The notes under the pieces are model-generated. The model saw nothing but the letters and a program-made list of their open reading frames with translations, was not told the origin of the DNA and made no database searches. The translations under genes were made by a program, and so were the position numbers. DNA of 23,504 nucleotides, from the NCBI GenBank assembly GCA_910587175.1, contig CAJULH010000033.1, forward strand, positions 1 to 23,504, written 5' to 3'. Below are positions 1 to 8,900 of the stretch, one piece after another. Numbering within the stretch: the stretch's first letter is position 1; every line of letters starts with the position of its first letter. Source of the stretch: Candidatus Gastranaerophilales bacterium (GTDB lineage Bacteria > Cyanobacteriota > Vampirovibrionia > Gastranaerophilales > Gastranaerophilaceae).

Positions 1-20
1 CATTTCTACTTCCTTTGATG

Positions 21-746
21 TTAACATAAAAGCTGATTTTTTACATAAAAATTTTCATCATTTTTCAATTTCTGTAACAAATTGTCAGGTGCATTATCCG
101 TTTTAGAGAGTATTTTTGCGGTTTTTTCCCTGATTGTATAGTCAATATAGGTGTTTGTAAAATTTAAAATATTTAAAACTTTTTCTCTGTAATTTTTGTT
201 AAATTTTGTATGGTATAGTGCTTCCATTGCCCAGTACAGATTAAAAACCACTTTGTTTTTTGCATGGTTTTTTCTATTGTTAAGTTTATTTTCCCTAAAT
301 GGTGTTTTTGACAGCTCTTTCAGATTTTCAATAAGTTCTTCAATTCTTTCTAAAAGGAGTGGAAGGATAAGCTCCTGCAATGATGCTGAAGTTTTAATGC
401 CATCTATAAGTGCTCTGCCTACATTCGGGTTTATATCCATAATGCCGTTTAATATTGTTTTAACACCCTTTTCATCCAGAAAATATTCTGCAGTTTTTTC
501 ATTGTGAAGAAATTCTGAAATTTTTAATGCGGATGCCTCCCGAATTCTGCCGTCACATCCTGTCAGGTGCTCTGTTAAAAGCTTTGCATCTTTCTTATCT
601 TCCAGGGTTTCTAAAGATAATATTGCAACAGGCTTTTCAAATTCATCACCATATTCAAGCACGGCTGTGATTTCTTCTTTTGTATAGGTTTTTTCTACCG
701 TATCAAGAGCCTTTTGTATAAGAGAATTTATTATACTTTCATCCAT
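21..746 (-). CDS. Helical-repeat (HEAT-like) hypothetical protein
   Basis: About 241 residues, soluble, with no signal peptide or membrane segment. The sequence is a run of amphipathic helices of 30-40 residues with Leu/Ile/Ala spacing (for example around AVLEYGDEFEKPVAILSLE and REASALKISEFLHNEKTAEY), which is what HEAT/armadillo-like scaffolds look like; such proteins usually bind other proteins. No catalytic motif is seen and no function can be assigned. The start is uncertain: ATG at 746 has no clear ribosome binding site, while an in-frame TTG at 815 has a weak purine stretch (AAGAAG) upstream and would add 23 residues. It is divergent from the small plus-strand gene at 888; the gap contains TATAAT/ATTATA sequences that could serve either strand. 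The repeat assignment is inference from helix periodicity only. Confidence 0.7.
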   Translation of the reverse strand: MDESIINSLIQKALDTVEKTYTKEEITAVLEYGDEFEKPVAILSLETLEDKKDAKLLTEHLTGCDGRIREASALKISEFLHNEKTAEYFLDEKGVKTILNGIMDINPNVGRALIDGIKTSASLQELILPLLLERIEELIENLKELSKTPFRENKLNNRKNHAKNKVVFNLYWAMEALYHTKFNKNYREKVLNILNFTNTYIDYTIREKTAKILSKTDNAPDNLLQKLKNDENFYVKNQLLC

Positions 747-887
747 ATCGTTGTTTACAATCTTTGAAAAAACATTATACTTTATTCTATCATGACAATT
801 TAGATGAAAAGTCAATTTATGACGGGTCTTCTTTGTCTATAATATTCATAAAATTAATCCCCTTTATCTTTAATATGGAAAGGAAAA

Positions 888-1082
888 ATGATGGATAAGA
901 TTATAAACGTTTTTAACGGTATATTTGGTGTTTTTGGTCTTAATAAAATAAATGAAGGCTATGTGGGTCTTTCAAGTTTTGAAAAACCTGCTCCTGACAG
1001 AATTAAAAGACCCCAGCTTCCGGAAGATGATGAACCTGTTTCAAAAACAAGCTTTACAGGGCTTTTAAGAAGAGCTTCATAA
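888..1082 (+). CDS. Small hypothetical protein (64 aa)
   Basis: The ATG at 888 (or the adjacent ATG at 891) follows an AAAGGAAAA ribosome binding site at a suitable distance, and a TATAAT box lies at 838-843, though without a convincing -35 element. The protein has a short hydrophobic, Phe/Gly-rich N-terminus (IINVFNGIFGVFGLNK) followed by a polar, Pro- and charge-rich tail ending in Arg-Arg-Ala-Ser. The N-terminal stretch is too short for a confident membrane segment; it could be an amphipathic helix. No family is recognised. Support for it being a real gene is the ribosome binding site and coding-like composition; it stands alone. Confidence 0.55.
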   Translation: MMDKIINVFNGIFGVFGLNKINEGYVGLSSFEKPAPDRIKRPQLPEDDEPVSKTSFTGLLRRAS

Positions 1083-1252
1083 CAGCAAACGTAAAAGTTA
1101 GCTATTTATCACATAAATACTATAATTGCCATACGGATGAGCTGACCAAAACAAGAATTACTAATTTAATTTCACTCAGGCAACTTCTGTTAACGCTTTT
1201 GCCGATATTGATTGGCAGTACAATAGGGGAATGTATTTCATAAATAATAAAT

Positions 1253-1504
1253 CTACTTCACAATCCCTTCGTCTTTGAGCATTTTGCGTACTTCATCCAA
1301 AAGGTCTTTTTTGGTTTGCTCAAAGTTTATGGTTTTTGGGTTAAACATTTCGCCTTCATCTGCAAAAAGCCAGTTGAGGTTTACTCCGAATTCTTTAACC
1401 AGTTTTTCAAGAAATTCAAGAGATGGTTTTCTGTCTTTGAACTTGTAGCCTGTACTTGCATGATATGATACGTTAATGCCAACTGGTGCACATAGTTTAA
1501 ACAC
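1253..1504 (-). CDS. N-terminally truncated XRE/phage-repressor-type regulator (possible remnant)
   Basis: The 83-residue frame matches the second half of a Xre-type helix-turn-helix domain: the segment RKPSLEFLEKLVKEFGVNLN followed by WLFADEGEMF is the characteristic end of phage-type repressor HTH domains (commonly ...nWLltGeGemf). Helices 1 and 2, which should lie before it, are missing; residues 1-22 (start, GINVSYHASTGY) replace them. Upstream on this strand is only the promoter region of the divergent CorC-type gene, so no missing exon-like piece is in reach. The only start is a GTG preceded by AGGAGG at a long spacing of about 11 bases. It could be a small expressed protein, but a decayed regulator is more likely. 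The C-terminal tail (TKKDLLDEVRKMLKDEG) is a charged helix. Confidence 0.5.
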   Translation of the reverse strand: MFKLCAPVGINVSYHASTGYKFKDRKPSLEFLEKLVKEFGVNLNWLFADEGEMFNPKTINFEQTKKDLLDEVRKMLKDEGIVK

Positions 1505-1522
1505 CCTGGCTTTTTCCTCCTG

Positions 1523-1551
1523 TTGAAAATTTATGTTGTTTTTATTATAAT
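1523..1551 (+). promoter_or_regulatory. Sigma-70-type promoter of the CorC/HlyC-family gene
   Basis: TTGAAA at 1523-1528 and TATAAT at 1546-1551 are separated by exactly 17 bases, five of six and six of six matches to consensus. Transcription would begin near 1558, giving a leader of about 22 bases to the ATG at 1580, which has its own GGAG site. This also rules out the in-frame TTG at 1523 as the start codon, since that codon is the -35 box. Confidence 0.8.
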
Positions 1552-1579
1552 AACTGTTAAATGCATTTTTGGAGAAGAA

Positions 1580-2938
1580 ATGGAAACAGACCAGAGTCTC
1601 TTGTTTAACTCGCTTTTAATAATATTTTTGCTTTTTGCAAACGGGTTTTTTGTGGCGTCTGAATTTGCCCTTGTTTCTGTCCGAAGGACAAGGCTCTCCC
1701 AGCTTGCAAAAGAGGGAAATGAGGATGCGGATATTGCAATAAATTCTGTTGACCATATGGATAGATCCATTGCTGCGACACAGCTTGGTATTACAATTGC
1801 AAGTATTGGTCTTGGATGGGTCGGTGAAGCCACTTTAGTCCGTTTTATTGAACCTGTTTTTCATTTTCTGCCGGAGGCTGCACGCGGTGTTGCAACTCAT
1901 TCTTTGGCGGTTTCAATTGCCTTTGCACTGATTACTTTAATGCATGTAATCATAGGCGAATTAATGCCAAAATCAATAGCTCTTCAATTTACGGAAAAAA
2001 CGGCTCTTGTTGTTGCAAGACCTATGTATATTGTAAGTAAAATTTTCGCGCCGTTTATTTTTATTTTAAACGGAGTAGGAAATTTTCTTCTGTCACTGCT
2101 TAAAATTCCGCCGGCACATGCGGGGCATCTGGTACATTCTGTTGAAGAACTGGATATGATAATAAATGAATCCCACAAAGAAGGGGTTTTGAATGATACT
2201 GAAAAAGAAATTTTAACAAACGTATTTAAATTTTCAGACATCCAGGCAAAACAGGTAATGGTTCCAAGACCTGATATGACCTGTATTCCTATTGATATTG
2301 AGTCTGGTGAATTAAACAAAATCATTTTAGATACACAATATACAAGGTACCCTGTTTACAGTGAAGATTTAGACCATATTGCAGGTATATTACATATTAA
2401 AGATCTTTTTCCGCTTGTTATGAGCGGGGCTGAGATTAAACTTTCTGAAATTATAAGAAAGCCGATGCTTGTGCCTGAAACGATGACAATTGACAATCTT
2501 ATGCTTGAATTTAAAAAATGCAAAGGACAGATGGCTTTTGTAATTGATGAATTTGGTTGTGTTTCAGGACTTGTTACTTTGGAAGACATCCTGGAAGAGA
2601 TTTTTGGTGAAGTGCAGGATGAGTTTGACGAAGAAGAGGCTGATATCAGGCAGATATATGAAGATGAATACATTGCAAATGCCATGATGAGAATTGATGA
2701 GTTTAACGAATATTTCTGCCTGGACGATAAAAATGCCGAAGTGGAAGATGAAGATATTGAAACAATCGGCGGGCTTGTAGTAAAAAACCTCGGGCACATT
2801 GCAAAAGAGGGTGATACGGTTGAAATTGAAAACTTTGAATTCAGGGTAATCGAAGTAGATAATGCAAGAATTGTGAAACTGAAAATTAAAAGACTTGAAC
2901 CCGAAGATACCGAAGATAAAACTTCACTTGAAAATTAA
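1580..2938 (+). CDS. CorC/HlyC (CNNM) family membrane protein with CBS pair
   Basis: 452 residues. Order of domains: a CNNM/DUF21 membrane domain of about 190 residues with several hydrophobic helices (motif NGFFVASEFALVSVRRTRL early, then LGITIASIGLGWVGE and the VIIGELMPKSIAL segment typical of the family); a cytoplasmic CBS pair (VMVPRPDMTCIP..., and IDEFGCVSGLVTLEDILEEI); and a C-terminal CorC_HlyC transporter-associated domain (about residues 360-440, including EDIETIGGLVVKNLGHIAKEG). Members are linked to Mg2+ or other divalent cation transport or efflux; the old haemolysin name has little functional support. ATG at 1580 is chosen because GGAGAAGAA precedes it and because an upstream TTG lies inside the promoter. 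Length and domain order are normal. The immunity-family membrane protein follows in the same direction after 68 bases, possibly co-transcribed. The exact ion is not readable from sequence. Confidence 0.92.
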   Translation: METDQSLLFNSLLIIFLLFANGFFVASEFALVSVRRTRLSQLAKEGNEDADIAINSVDHMDRSIAATQLGITIASIGLGWVGEATLVRFIEPVFHFLPEAARGVATHSLAVSIAFALITLMHVIIGELMPKSIALQFTEKTALVVARPMYIVSKIFAPFIFILNGVGNFLLSLLKIPPAHAGHLVHSVEELDMIINESHKEGVLNDTEKEILTNVFKFSDIQAKQVMVPRPDMTCIPIDIESGELNKIILDTQYTRYPVYSEDLDHIAGILHIKDLFPLVMSGAEIKLSEIIRKPMLVPETMTIDNLMLEFKKCKGQMAFVIDEFGCVSGLVTLEDILEEIFGEVQDEFDEEEADIRQIYEDEYIANAMMRIDEFNEYFCLDDKNAEVEDEDIETIGGLVVKNLGHIAKEGDTVEIENFEFRVIEVDNARIVKLKIKRLEPEDTEDKTSLEN

Positions 2939-3006
2939 TTACAGCTGCTTTTAAAGCTTTTATGCGGCATTTCTTTTATGAGCCGGTAACTTTTAAGGAG
3001 AAAATT

Positions 3007-3339
3007 ATGGAAATTTTAATAGGAATATTAGCGTTAATATTTTTAGGAATTATAATTGGTCTTGCTTTAAATATTTTCTGGCTTGCTTTTGCACTTGTAT
3101 TATATTTTGTGCCTACAATTATTGCAGCATACAGAAAGCACCCGCATACTCTTTGGATATTTTTAATAAACCTTTTCTTTGGCTGGAGCGTTGCAGGTTG
3201 GATAATTCCTTTACTTTGGGCGTTTGATGCCGATAAAATTTTGATGGATTTTATTGAATACAGAAAAGCTAAAAATGCTAAAGATGCAGTTATCGAAGGT
3301 GAAGTAGTAAAAGAAGAAACCGAAAATAAAGACTGCTAG
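3007..3339 (+). CDS. Superinfection immunity family membrane protein
   Basis: 110 residues. There are two hydrophobic stretches close together at the N-terminus (IGILALIFLGIIIGLALNIF and FWLAFALVLYFVPTIIAA), then the family signature: YFVPTIIAAYRKHP, followed by IFLINLFFGWSVAGWIIPLL, which closely fits the Imm-superinfect membrane family (PF14373 as I recall it), known from the T4 Imm protein that blocks DNA entry of a second phage but very widespread in chromosomes where its role is unknown. The C-terminal tail is acidic and cytoplasmic-looking. ATG at 3007 has a good AAGGAG site six bases away; an in-frame ATG at 2962 has none. It follows the CorC-type gene in the same direction. Calling it an anti-phage protein here would be inference. 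Confidence 0.82.
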   Translation: MEILIGILALIFLGIIIGLALNIFWLAFALVLYFVPTIIAAYRKHPHTLWIFLINLFFGWSVAGWIIPLLWAFDADKILMDFIEYRKAKNAKDAVIEGEVVKEETENKDC

Positions 3340-3367
3340 GTTTTTTTGCAAGGTCTGCTAATTTTAA

Positions 3368-3908
3368 GGTCAGGATTACATTTTTATTAAGGAATATATT
3401 GACAGGCTAAATAATGCAAAAAAGCCGTTAATTTGATTGAGAACGGCTACAATGTTTCCTGCCAGTATGCAATCACAGAATATGTAGAAAACCTTGAAAA
3501 CAAACTTCATAACGGCAACCCTTATGACAAGGAAATTTTAAACGGAATAGATAAAAGAGGACAAATGGGAACGAAAAATTAAAAGAACTTTGCGCAGGCT
3601 TAGTGAATGCCTTTATGAAGGCAAAAAACGAAGCAGATGAAGAAAAAGAAGAAAAGAAGAAAGAAACTGAAAACAAAGCTAAAAATGAGGATGAAGAAGT
3701 CAAGGGAAAGGAAAAAGCTTCTAATGAAGACACAGACAAAAGAAACTCATTGACGAAATCGGCGGCATTTTTGCCAAACCAGCCGATTTTACACACTTGT
3801 GTACTTTCCCCCACAGAAACTGCGATCGTATATCCCGGGGATGTTATGACATTTGATACAACGCAAACGGCTTTAAACGGGCTAATTGTGCTTAAAAAAA
3901 CGGCTTGA
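3368..3908 (+). pseudogene. Decayed, multiply frameshifted coding region of unknown family
   Basis: No intact gene fills 3340-3927. The plus strand gives coding-like peptides in consecutive frames. Frame at 3368-3436 reads GQDYIFIKEYIDRLNNAKKP; the next, 3424-3582, reads ENGYNVSCQYAITEYVENLE and onward; the next, from 3573, reads EKLKELCAGLVNAFMKAKNE followed by a Lys/Glu-rich stretch; and from about 3740 KKLIDEIGGIFAKPADF appears in yet another frame before a stop at 3854-3856. None has a start codon with a ribosome binding site. The simplest reading is one former gene broken by at least three frameshifts. I do not recognise the family. Sequencing or assembly error is an alternative, but the flanking genes are all intact, which argues against it. 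Confidence 0.5.
3418..3448 (-). terminator. Possible Rho-independent terminator downstream of prmC
   Basis: On the minus strand, a 7-bp perfect stem (3442-3448 with 3423-3429), a 12-base loop and a following run of six T residues (3418-3423) form a terminator-like structure. The nearest minus-strand gene ending upstream of it is prmC, about 480 bases away, so the transcript would have a long untranslated tail. It lies in the decayed coding region, so it may be chance. Confidence 0.35.
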
Positions 3909-3927
3909 CAAAAAATTCTCCACATTA

Positions 3928-4995
3928 TCAAAGTTTTGTACTAAGACAAATTACGCGCTCAATTCCTGATAAATCTTTTTCAATAAATTCTATTTTATAC
4001 CCTTTTTTAAGAGCGGTTTTTGAAACAATTTCTGCTTGTGAAATTCCGTTTGTGCAGCCAAGTTCAAAAAGAATATAACTTTTTTTTTGGTTTGCGACAG
4101 TATTTTTTGGAGGATTATTATATCCGGCGGTATTTTTTATATCTTTTGCTGCGGGATTATGCACCGCACAGGCTTTCAGGTGTATTTTTGCATCTTCTAA
4201 AATTTTTGTATAAAACTCCACTCCGTCCTTATCATAGGCAAAAAGCGCCAAATCGGGGTCGAAATTTTTTACTTCATCCTGTAATGTTTCTCTGGCTGAA
4301 ATTGGTATATATGGCGGGTTTGAAACGATTATGTCAAATTTGTCAATCGGGCGGAGCCCTGAGAAAATATCAGATTTTCTAAATATTACGCGCCTCTGTT
4401 CGCCCAGAACCTCCATATTTTTAATTGCGGTGCGCAGTGCATCTGTTGAAATATCTACACCCATAGCTTCAATTGGTATATCTGGCAGGTTTTTTGAAAT
4501 TTCAATAGGAATACAGCCTGTACCTGTTCCTATATCTAAAATATTGATTGTTTCCTTAAACCCTTGCCGGGATATGTTTTTTTGGGTGATTTTTCGAACA
4601 ATTCTTACTGCGCATTGCACCAAAAGTTCTGTCTCAGGTCTTGGGATTAAAACATTTTTATCCACAAAAAATTTATTACCCATAAAATATGCAAAACCAA
4701 GTAAGTGCTGGATTGGTGCCCTTGTTTTTGCGCGTTGCTGTGATATATCAAAAATTTTTGTCTTTATATCTTCCGAAAAACCGTTTTTTAATGCTCCGGC
4801 AAGTATTTCTTCAATTCTAAACCCTGAAATTTCTGTTATAATAAGATTTGCTTCAGCCCTTGCTTCTCCGTTTGATATTCCGCTTTGCATTAAAATTTCT
4901 TGCACATTCCTAAACATATCGCTGCCGGAAATGCTTTTGTCCGGAGAATTAAAAGTATTTTCTTCTAAATTGCTCCCGAAAATATTTTTATTCAT
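3928..4995 (-). CDS. prmC: Peptide chain release factor N5-glutamine methyltransferase
   Basis: PrmC transfers a methyl group from S-adenosylmethionine to the Gln of the GGQ motif of release factors RF1/RF2 in the cytoplasm. The sequence shows an N-terminal helical domain, then VLIPRPETELLV (residues 116-127, the PrmC hallmark), the SAM-binding motif DIGTGTGC (154-161), and the catalytic NPPY motif (226-229). At 355 residues it is longer than the usual ~280: there is an N-terminal extension of about 25 residues and an Asn/Ala/Lys-rich insert at about 276-305, just before the final strands (SYILFELGCTNG). The start overlaps the end of the upstream gene by 8 bases and has an AGAGG site, suggesting translational coupling. 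In many bacteria prmC follows prfA; here it follows an unknown gene instead. Confidence 0.95.
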   Translation of the reverse strand: MNKNIFGSNLEENTFNSPDKSISGSDMFRNVQEILMQSGISNGEARAEANLIITEISGFRIEEILAGALKNGFSEDIKTKIFDISQQRAKTRAPIQHLLGFAYFMGNKFFVDKNVLIPRPETELLVQCAVRIVRKITQKNISRQGFKETINILDIGTGTGCIPIEISKNLPDIPIEAMGVDISTDALRTAIKNMEVLGEQRRVIFRKSDIFSGLRPIDKFDIIVSNPPYIPISARETLQDEVKNFDPDLALFAYDKDGVEFYTKILEDAKIHLKACAVHNPAAKDIKNTAGYNNPPKNTVANQKKSYILFELGCTNGISQAEIVSKTALKKGYKIEFIEKDLSGIERVICLSTKL

Positions 4996-5497
4996 CTGCG
5001 AAATCCTCTACATTTTCTTTCGGGTCGATAATTTCCATAATCCAATCCCTTAAATCCAGTCTCGATGCGTTTGAAACATCTTTCATCGCTATGCCGTGCG
5101 CGCGTGCCACCTTTTCGTAATAATAAAGCTGTTTTTTTGTGGGCTTCATTTTGCTCATCTTAAAATCCTGGGCTTTTTTTCGAAATTCTTTTGCCTTTGC
5201 CTTTTGTGCCTCTATTATTGGCTTTTGTGTTTCTTTATACTTCATTTCTTCAAATACGGATTTTGCAAAAATCTTAAATTCGCGCATAAAATCTTCGTCT
5301 TCAAGATAATCCAGAATGAATTCAAAATGCGGATTGTTTATTTCGGAATAATAGTTTTCTTCCTCGATAAATTTGTCAAGAATATCTTCCACACTAAGGT
5401 TTGAATGCTTTTTTACAAATGATTTTAAAAAACTTAAAAGCTGCGATTTTTGCCGTGGTGTCAGGTATAGAAACAAGTTTTGCTTTATATAAAACAT
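4988..5497 (-). CDS. Hypothetical charged helical protein upstream of prmC
   Basis: 169 residues from the ATG at 5497, one base after the stop of the preceding small gene; a longer version from a TTG at 5539 is possible but less likely. The protein is soluble, Lys/Glu-rich and predicted helical. The C-terminal part, KPTKKQLYYYEKVARAHGIA followed by SRLDLRDWIMEI, looks like a small helical domain of the type 'P-T-x-x-Q-x-x-Y ... S-R-x-D-x-x-x-W-I' that recurs in small DNA- or RNA-associated proteins (it recalls DUF3072 in layout); this resemblance is weak. The gene overlaps prmC by 8 bases, so the two are probably co-translated. Function unknown. Confidence 0.75.
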   Translation of the reverse strand: MFYIKQNLFLYLTPRQKSQLLSFLKSFVKKHSNLSVEDILDKFIEEENYYSEINNPHFEFILDYLEDEDFMREFKIFAKSVFEEMKYKETQKPIIEAQKAKAKEFRKKAQDFKMSKMKPTKKQLYYYEKVARAHGIAMKDVSNASRLDLRDWIMEIIDPKENVEDFADE

Positions 5498-5498
5498 T

Positions 5499-5684
5499 TT
5501 ACAGGTCTTTAATATCAAATTTGTGTTTAAAATGAACAAACCTTAAAAAAGCACCTGCAATAGGGTTTGTGGCGGTTTGATTTTTGCCGTCATTGTTTTG
5601 TTTTGAAGTTTCTTTCAGGGTAAGTTCTTTTTCAAGGGTTTTTGAAAATTTTTTTTCTTCCAAAAATCTTATCTTTTCGTCCAT
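5499..5684 (-). CDS. Small hypothetical protein, first gene of the prmC cluster
   Basis: 61 residues, very polar: a Lys/Glu-rich N-terminal helix (MDEKIRFLEEKKFSKTLEKE) then an Asn/Thr/Gly-rich linker and a C-terminal IAGAFLRFVHFKHKFDIKDL. The stop is separated from the next gene's ATG by one base, so it sits in the same transcript. No strong ribosome binding site precedes the ATG at 5684, which lowers confidence. No family recognised. Confidence 0.5.
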   Translation of the reverse strand: MDEKIRFLEEKKFSKTLEKELTLKETSKQNNDGKNQTATNPIAGAFLRFVHFKHKFDIKDL

Positions 5685-5830
5685 ATATTCATTTTACCAT
5701 TGTTTATAGTTTTATAAAACCCGTCTCTTTTGTAAAATTGCGTGTAAAATTTTCTGTCCAATTGTCTGTGTAACGCATAATTTCTAAGTTTAAAAGAGAT
5801 TGTTGTAAACGTTTCTAAATATCAAACTAT

Positions 5831-5869
5831 AAAAAAAGGGTATTGATAAGGTTACAAAAATCAATACCC
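5831..5869 (-). terminator. Rho-independent terminator of the glycine-rich protein gene
   Basis: Reading the minus strand, a perfect 10-bp stem (5860-5869 with 5838-5847) encloses a 12-base loop and is followed by seven T residues (5831-5837). It lies about 30 bases after the stop codon at 5901. The rest of 5685-5900 shows no gene. Confidence 0.85.
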
Positions 5870-5900
5870 GAGAAATTGTTTATCGTTCTAAATATTTGTA

Positions 5901-8900
5901 TTAATCAAGTGTTGTACTTTTATATTCAAGTATTACAAAACCATTTCCGCCGTTTCCGCCAACACCGCCGGCTTTATTAAGCACGGCGCCTCCGCCGCCA
6001 CCTCCTCCAAATACTCCGTTATTACCGTTAGGAGAGGCTGATGCATTTGTAATATTACATATTGTTTCATAAAGAGGAGACAGAATAGATGTTCCTCCAC
6101 ATCCTGGTCTGATTGGTCCAAGTGTAGTGTTTGTTCCGTCATTAGCTTTTGCTGTAGAAGAACACAAGGTCTTGCCTTCAGTATCTTTTGTCTTTAAAAG
6201 GCATGATAAATACCCGCCCATACCACCATACTCACTATTTGCTTCCTGTCCGGAAGCGATTATGGTACTAATATTTGTTTGTATATATTCCTTATACAGT
6301 TTGGAGTAATTATCGGGATATTCTTTTAATTCTCCATTAATACCTGCCTCCATGGAACCATTATTACCCTTTAAGCCGCCTCTTGCTTTATGGGTTAATG
6401 TTTTACCGCCTGAAGTTACACTTATAGATGTTTCTCCACCGTTTCCGTCAGATCCGATTGTTGATGATGTAAATAAACTGGAATCATCATCAGACGCCAT
6501 TCCACTTATTCCCCCGCCTCTTCCTATTCTTATCTTCATAGTTCTTTTTGAAGGGTCACCTTCCAAATTAGTTATAACTGTTTGAACAATTTCGCCTACT
6601 GTTCCCCCTCCTCCATTTGTTCCTCCCCATTCTATATAGATATATCCGTTGGCACCCCTGCCTCCGCTTCCAAATGTTCCATCTGTGCCTGCGGCTCCCC
6701 CGCCTCCCCCTGCGCCATAGCTTACGGATGACGCGTTTGCACCGTTTTGTGCAGATATTCCGCCATTTCCTCCATCAAGATATCCGTTTATATTAAGTGA
6801 ACTGCCTCCGTTCCCACCTTTTCCTTTTTCGGATGAAGATATAGTATATCCTTGCAATCCTCCGTTTCCACCTGTCAGTTTGGATACTTTTTCTCCAAGT
6901 TTTAACCAATCTTTATATACTGCATTAGAATTGAAGTTGGTATTCTTTATTCCGCCTCCAAGTCCGCCGCTATTTGCTATATATGTACTGTCGCTTTCAT
7001 ATTTACCGCCTTTTCCGCCGGATACTGAATATGTATTTCCACCTACAACAATACTTGTTGCAGTTCCGTCAAATCCGTTTTCTGCGCCTGCACTTTGGAC
7101 AGCTCCGCCTTGTCCTATACTAAAATTAATTGTTTGTCCAGGTGTTACTTTAATTTCTCCAATCCAAATCTGCCCTGCGCCACCACCACCTCCGCCGTTA
7201 GAGGGTCTGTAATATGTGCATTTTAAGCCATTAGCAACAGCTGCCACCGAATACCATATGCGCATAGCGCCTGGTTTACCGTTATATCCATTGTTTGCAT
7301 TATCTCCTTCTCCTCCGCTGCAATTGGTGGCATTGCTAAAAATGGATGATGTCAATTTTCCACCAACCATGCCATTAATACCTCCGCCATATCCTCCAAT
7401 GCCTCCAGCACCTCCACCTCCTCCTCCGCCAAAGGTGTAAGCATTGTTAGGATAATAATTCTGAACCCATCCTGCCCCTCCACCGCCTGCATTATTTGTA
7501 CTATTGCCGTTACTTGATGTGCGTCCGCAAGTTGTTATACCTGCACCATATTTATTATCATTCCATGCACCTCCGCCGCCTCCTCCGCCACCGCCATAGC
7601 CCGCGCCACCACGCTGTGAGTAGTAAGAGGTATCATCTGTGGCAAATCCGCAACGTCCACCAGAACCATTATTTCCACCATTTGTACCATTTCTGGCTGC
7701 GCATCCCCAAGTCTCATTGCCAGCCCATAATCCGGATCCCCCACCGCCTCCGCTTCCATAACCTCCACCGCCTCCTCCACCGCCAGTGTAACATATGTTC
7801 TGATCTTCAATAAATGTGGTCCCGCCAAAATTGTCTTTCATTTTCCAACAGTGTCCGCCACCGCCACCTCCGCCGCCTATTTGTGCCAGCATATAGCCTG
7901 TTGATATTATGCTGATTGAAGTTCCGCCACCTCCTCCGCCACTGTTGCCTACACCCTTACCACCATTGCCGTTTGTTCCGGTGCCACCTTTTAAATATCC
8001 TGTAGCGCCTCCTTCTGCACCACCAGTGCCGCCGCCAGCACCACCGGCACCGCCATAATGACCGCTTTGTCCGCCAGCACCAATTTTTATTGAAACATTA
8101 TTTGCTGTTAGTGTTGAGCTTATAGATTTGTCTGCAATGTATCCGCCTGAACCTCCACCACCACCGTTTTCTCCAGCCCCACCACCTCCGCCACAAGCTG
8201 TAACTTTGCTTAATGTTACCATTGCGCTCTCGTCTACTTTTGAAATTTTAGCTCCTGGGGCTACTTCTGTTGCAGTGTCTGATACTACGACCCATTTTTT
8301 AGTTGTTCCATATTGGCTGCAGGAGCTTGGCAAAGCAGGTGCTTTGTGGCTATCAGGAGCGGTGACATCTTTAAACGTATAATTTCCTGCAGTTGTGAAT
8401 GTTGTATATGTGTTTCCTATAGCAGGAACATTAGCATAAGCTGCAGTGTTTCCCATTCCGCCTGATGCACCGCCTCCGCCACCTCCTACCATAAATACCC
8501 GAAGCTTGGTAACATCTTTTGGAACAGTAAAGCTTTCATTAGATGTTATTGTCTTGTTTCCATATAAGGCATCCCCGCCTTTGCCTCCTCCGCCCATCAT
8601 GGTGACTCTTACCTGATTTGCATCTATTGGTATATTAAAATCGGTATCTTTACTGAACACCGATATCACCAAATTTTTTTCATAATTTGCCATCTCGGTT
8701 GTTATATTTATATTTTCGTTTGTTACTTTTCTGGTCATAACAGGAGCTAAAGCTGCAAGCAGTAACGATGCAACCAAAAGAGCCATAAGCATTTCAACAA
8801 GAGAAAACCCTTTACAGTGCTTTGGTTTTTGGAATTTGCAAGCTGTTAACTCTGAAGTGGCAATTTCACCAGAAAAAACAGATTTTTTTTTCAAAGTATG

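Noticed and set aside
1084..1245. Open plus-strand frame in the gap after the 64-residue gene
   Set aside because: No start codon with a ribosome binding site, no recognised motif; other frames of the gap are full of stops. Nothing else is seen in this gap.
1523..1579. TTG start extending the CorC-type protein by 19 residues
   Set aside because: The TTG is the -35 box of a near-consensus promoter, and ATG at 1580 has a proper ribosome binding site.
3473..3931. 152-residue minus-strand frame over the decayed region
   Set aside because: Phe/Ser-rich composition is the complement of Lys/Glu codons on the plus strand; no start signal.
4331..5053. 240-residue plus-strand frame opposite prmC
   Set aside because: Antisense shadow of prmC, whose SAM-binding and NPPY motifs are unmistakable.
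6880..8382. Several plus-strand proline-rich open frames opposite the glycine-rich gene
   Set aside because: They are the complement of Gly codons (CCN on the other strand), lack ribosome binding sites, and the minus-strand frame is intact with a prepilin leader.
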